DNA from: Erythrobacter sp. | GTDB taxonomy: Bacteria > Pseudomonadota > Alphaproteobacteria > Sphingomonadales > Sphingomonadaceae | Direction: 5' to 3' | Length of the DNA: 61,180 nt | Assembly (NCBI GenBank): GCA_030148605.1 | Contig: JASBTD010000031.1 | Coordinates: 1-61,180, forward strand | In this document: piece by piece, positions 59,593 to 61,180 of the stretch | Numbering within the stretch: the stretch's first letter is position 1 | Layout of the letters: each line of letters starts with the position of its first letter | The notes under the pieces: generated by a model | Told to the model about the DNA's origin: nothing | What the model saw: only the letters and a program-made list of their open reading frames with translations | Database searches by the model: none | Translations under genes and position numbers: made by a program

Positions 59593-60039
59593 TCAGGAAA
59601 CCGTCGCTTTCACGATCTTGCCCGGGCTTGCGGGCGGCTCGCCCTTGGGCAGCGCGTCGATAAGCTCCATGCCGCTCTCGACCTGGCCCCACACGGTGTA
59701 TTGCCCGTCAAGGAAGTGTGCATCTTCGAAGCAGATGAAGAACTGGCTGTTCGCGCTGTCAGGCACAGCAGTACGCGCCATCGAGCACGTGCCGCGAACA
59801 TGCGGCTCTGCGTTGAATTCGGCCTTCAGGTCCGGCTTGTCGCTGCCGCCCATGCCGGTGCCGGTCGGATCACCGCCCTGCGCCATGAAGCCGGGGATCA
59901 CGCGGTGGAACACCACGCCGTCATAGAAACCTTCGCTTGCCAGCTCTGTGATGCGTTCGACATGGCCCGGCGCCAGGTCAGGGCGAAGCTTGATAACAAC
60001 ATCACCGGATTCGAGCGTAAAAGTCAGCTTGTCAGCCAT
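59593..60039 (-). CDS. Cyclophilin-type peptidyl-prolyl isomerase
   Basis: 148 residues, cytoplasmic (no signal). VFHRVIPGFMAQGGDPTGTGMGG, the active-site block with Arg, and ARTAVPDSANSQFFICFEDAHFLDGQYTVWGQV are diagnostic. It speeds proline isomerisation in folding proteins. It is divergent from mgtE with 97 bases between starts and heads a run with the lipase and nucleotidyltransferase genes. Confidence 0.94.
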   Translation of the reverse strand: MADKLTFTLESGDVVIKLRPDLAPGHVERITELASEGFYDGVVFHRVIPGFMAQGGDPTGTGMGGSDKPDLKAEFNAEPHVRGTCSMARTAVPDSANSQFFICFEDAHFLDGQYTVWGQVESGMELIDALPKGEPPASPGKIVKATVS

Positions 60040-60136
60040 TCATGAATCTCCTTTGTTTGCGCAGCGCTATAAAGAGTTGTGAGCGCGAGTCACCCTGCAC
60101 CTTGCTTTTCATGCGCCCCAGCCTAGACCAAGCGCC

Positions 60137-61180
60137 ATGTCCGACGATGCGCGCCTTGAAGAGGAAGACCTGCTGACGGCTGACGCGCCGGAAGAGGAGG
60201 AAGGCCCGCATCCCGATGACCGCATCGATGACGAGCGGCATGACGAAGAGAACCGGTTGAAGCCCGAATATATCCGCAGCGTGCGCGAAGCGCTGGAAGC
60301 GGAAGACAACAACGCCGTCTACGATCTGGTCGAGCCGCTTCACCCGGCGGATATTGCCGACTTGCTGGAACTGGTCGAGCGTGACGAGCGGGCGCGGCTT
60401 GCCTCTGCGATCACTGACCTGATGAGCTCTGACGTGGTTGCAGAGCTAAACGATCACGTGCGCGAGCACATGATGGAAGCGCTATCGCCGGAAGCGGTCG
60501 CAACCATCGTCGAGCAGCTTGAAACCGATGACGCGGTCCAGCTGATCGAAGACCTGGACGAAGACGACCAGCAAGCCATTCTGGCAGAGATCGAAGCCGA
60601 AGACCGCGCCGCGATTGAAAGCGCGCTCGCCTATCCGGAAGAAACCGCCGGCCGCTTGATGAGCCGCCATTTCGTGGCGGTGCCCGAGCATATGAATGTC
60701 GGTGACCTGATCGATTTCCTGCGCCGCGAAGGTGACCTGGCGCAGGAATTTTACGAGGTTTTCATCGTTGACGAGCGCCACCACCCGGTCGGCACTTGCG
60801 CGCTTTCCTGGGTGCTCACCACGCCGCGCAATATCGCGCTGACCGATGTCATGAAACGCGATCAAACCCTGATCCCGGTCGATACCGATCAGGAAGAAGT
60901 CGCGCTGATGTTCCAGAAATACAACCTCATCTCCGCTGCGGTGATCGATGAAAGCGGTCGCCTGGTCGGGCAGATGACGGTGGACGACATCGTCCATATT
61001 ATCTCTGAAGAAGCTGGCGAAGACGTGCTGCTGCTGTCAGGCGCTGGCGATGGCGACATTAACGAGCCGATCCGCGAGGCATATGGCAGCCGTGTGCGCT
61101 GGCTTGTCGCAAACCTCGGCACCGCTGTCGTGGGCAGCGCTATCATCTATATGTTCGGCGCCGCGATCGAGAAACTGGTC
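60137..61180 (+). CDS. mgtE: Magnesium transporter MgtE, 5' part (cut by window edge)
   Basis: The first 348 codons are present and the frame is open at the window end. An acidic N-terminus precedes the MgtE_N superhelical domain (about 55-160; LHPADIADLLELVERDERARLA, EDLDEDDQQAIL), then SALAYPEETAGRLMS and two CBS domains (about 180-300), which sense Mg in the cytoplasm. The membrane domain begins near 325 (VRWLVANLGTAVVGSAIIYMF). It imports Mg2+ when the CBS domains are metal-free. Confidence 0.94.
   Translation, partial: MSDDARLEEEDLLTADAPEEEEGPHPDDRIDDERHDEENRLKPEYIRSVREALEAEDNNAVYDLVEPLHPADIADLLELVERDERARLASAITDLMSSDVVAELNDHVREHMMEALSPEAVATIVEQLETDDAVQLIEDLDEDDQQAILAEIEAEDRAAIESALAYPEETAGRLMSRHFVAVPEHMNVGDLIDFLRREGDLAQEFYEVFIVDERHHPVGTCALSWVLTTPRNIALTDVMKRDQTLIPVDTDQEEVALMFQKYNLISAAVIDESGRLVGQMTVDDIVHIISEEAGEDVLLLSGAGDGDINEPIREAYGSRVRWLVANLGTAVVGSAIIYMFGAAIEKLV

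Overview
This 61 kb window is high-GC, densely coded DNA that reads as a chromosome segment of an alphaproteobacterium of the Sphingomonadales, most likely Erythrobacteraceae. The indicators are a Tad/Flp pilus locus of cpa type, a Ros/MucR zinc-finger regulator next to fur, class II DAHP synthase, EgtB/EgtD, and the tsaB-rimI-mucR-fur-plsC and miaB-phoH-ybeY-corC neighbourhoods. This placement comes from protein character and gene order, not from a database search.

Layout. 1-256 is the right end of an IS3-family insertion sequence, which cuts off a tadG-type gene. 257-8695 is the distal part of a Tad pilus operon: tadG remnant, two tadE-like genes, cpaE, cpaF, tadB, tadC, tadD, cpaA and one uncharacterised gene. 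8743-12958 holds a membrane AraC regulator with a sterol-desaturase-like enzyme, a LysR regulator, apaG and a HCCA-isomerase-like protein. 13131-15311 is a second, intact tadG-tadE-tadE set. 15340-25079 holds metZ, a TetR regulator with two matching operators, a divergent small membrane protein, a PMT-type and a Dpm1/GtrA-type glycosyltransferase, ubiK-recO-leuB, tspO, a Cys-Cys-repeat lipoprotein and tlyA. A 525-bp gap (25080-25604) carries a minus-strand microprotein gene with a run of hairpins, and then the ilvE leader. 25605-37450 holds ilvE, trhO, GST-like proteins, a LysR/pirin/azoR/doxX module, two transporters and an NAD synthetase with an extra N-terminal helix-turn-helix. tRNA-Gln at 37525 is followed by three 13-bp repeats and two less GC-rich orphan genes that look like an accessory insertion. 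39667-48127 holds an SDR enzyme, a retropepsin-like protease, the ergothioneine genes egtD and egtB, DAHP synthase and a double M16 protease. 48226-61180 is largely housekeeping: nfuA, a nitroreductase, tsaB, rimI, mucR, fur, plsC, then corC, ybeY, phoH and miaB on the other strand, a lipase, a cyclophilin and the start of mgtE.

How the genes work together. The two pilus loci together encode the cytoplasmic motor, the platform, the pilotin-like TadD, the prepilin peptidase and two sets of pseudopilins; the Flp pilin, CpaB and the secretin must lie upstream of the window. Several regulator genes come with their own dyad. The best leads are the HTH-NadE fusion with a palindrome just upstream of its start, the 18-codon minus-strand ORF with a perfect anti-16S Shine-Dalgarno, the paired-palindrome repeat inserted in frame in egtB, and the CC-repeat lipoprotein. 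No CRISPR array, rRNA operon or complete mobile element is visible.
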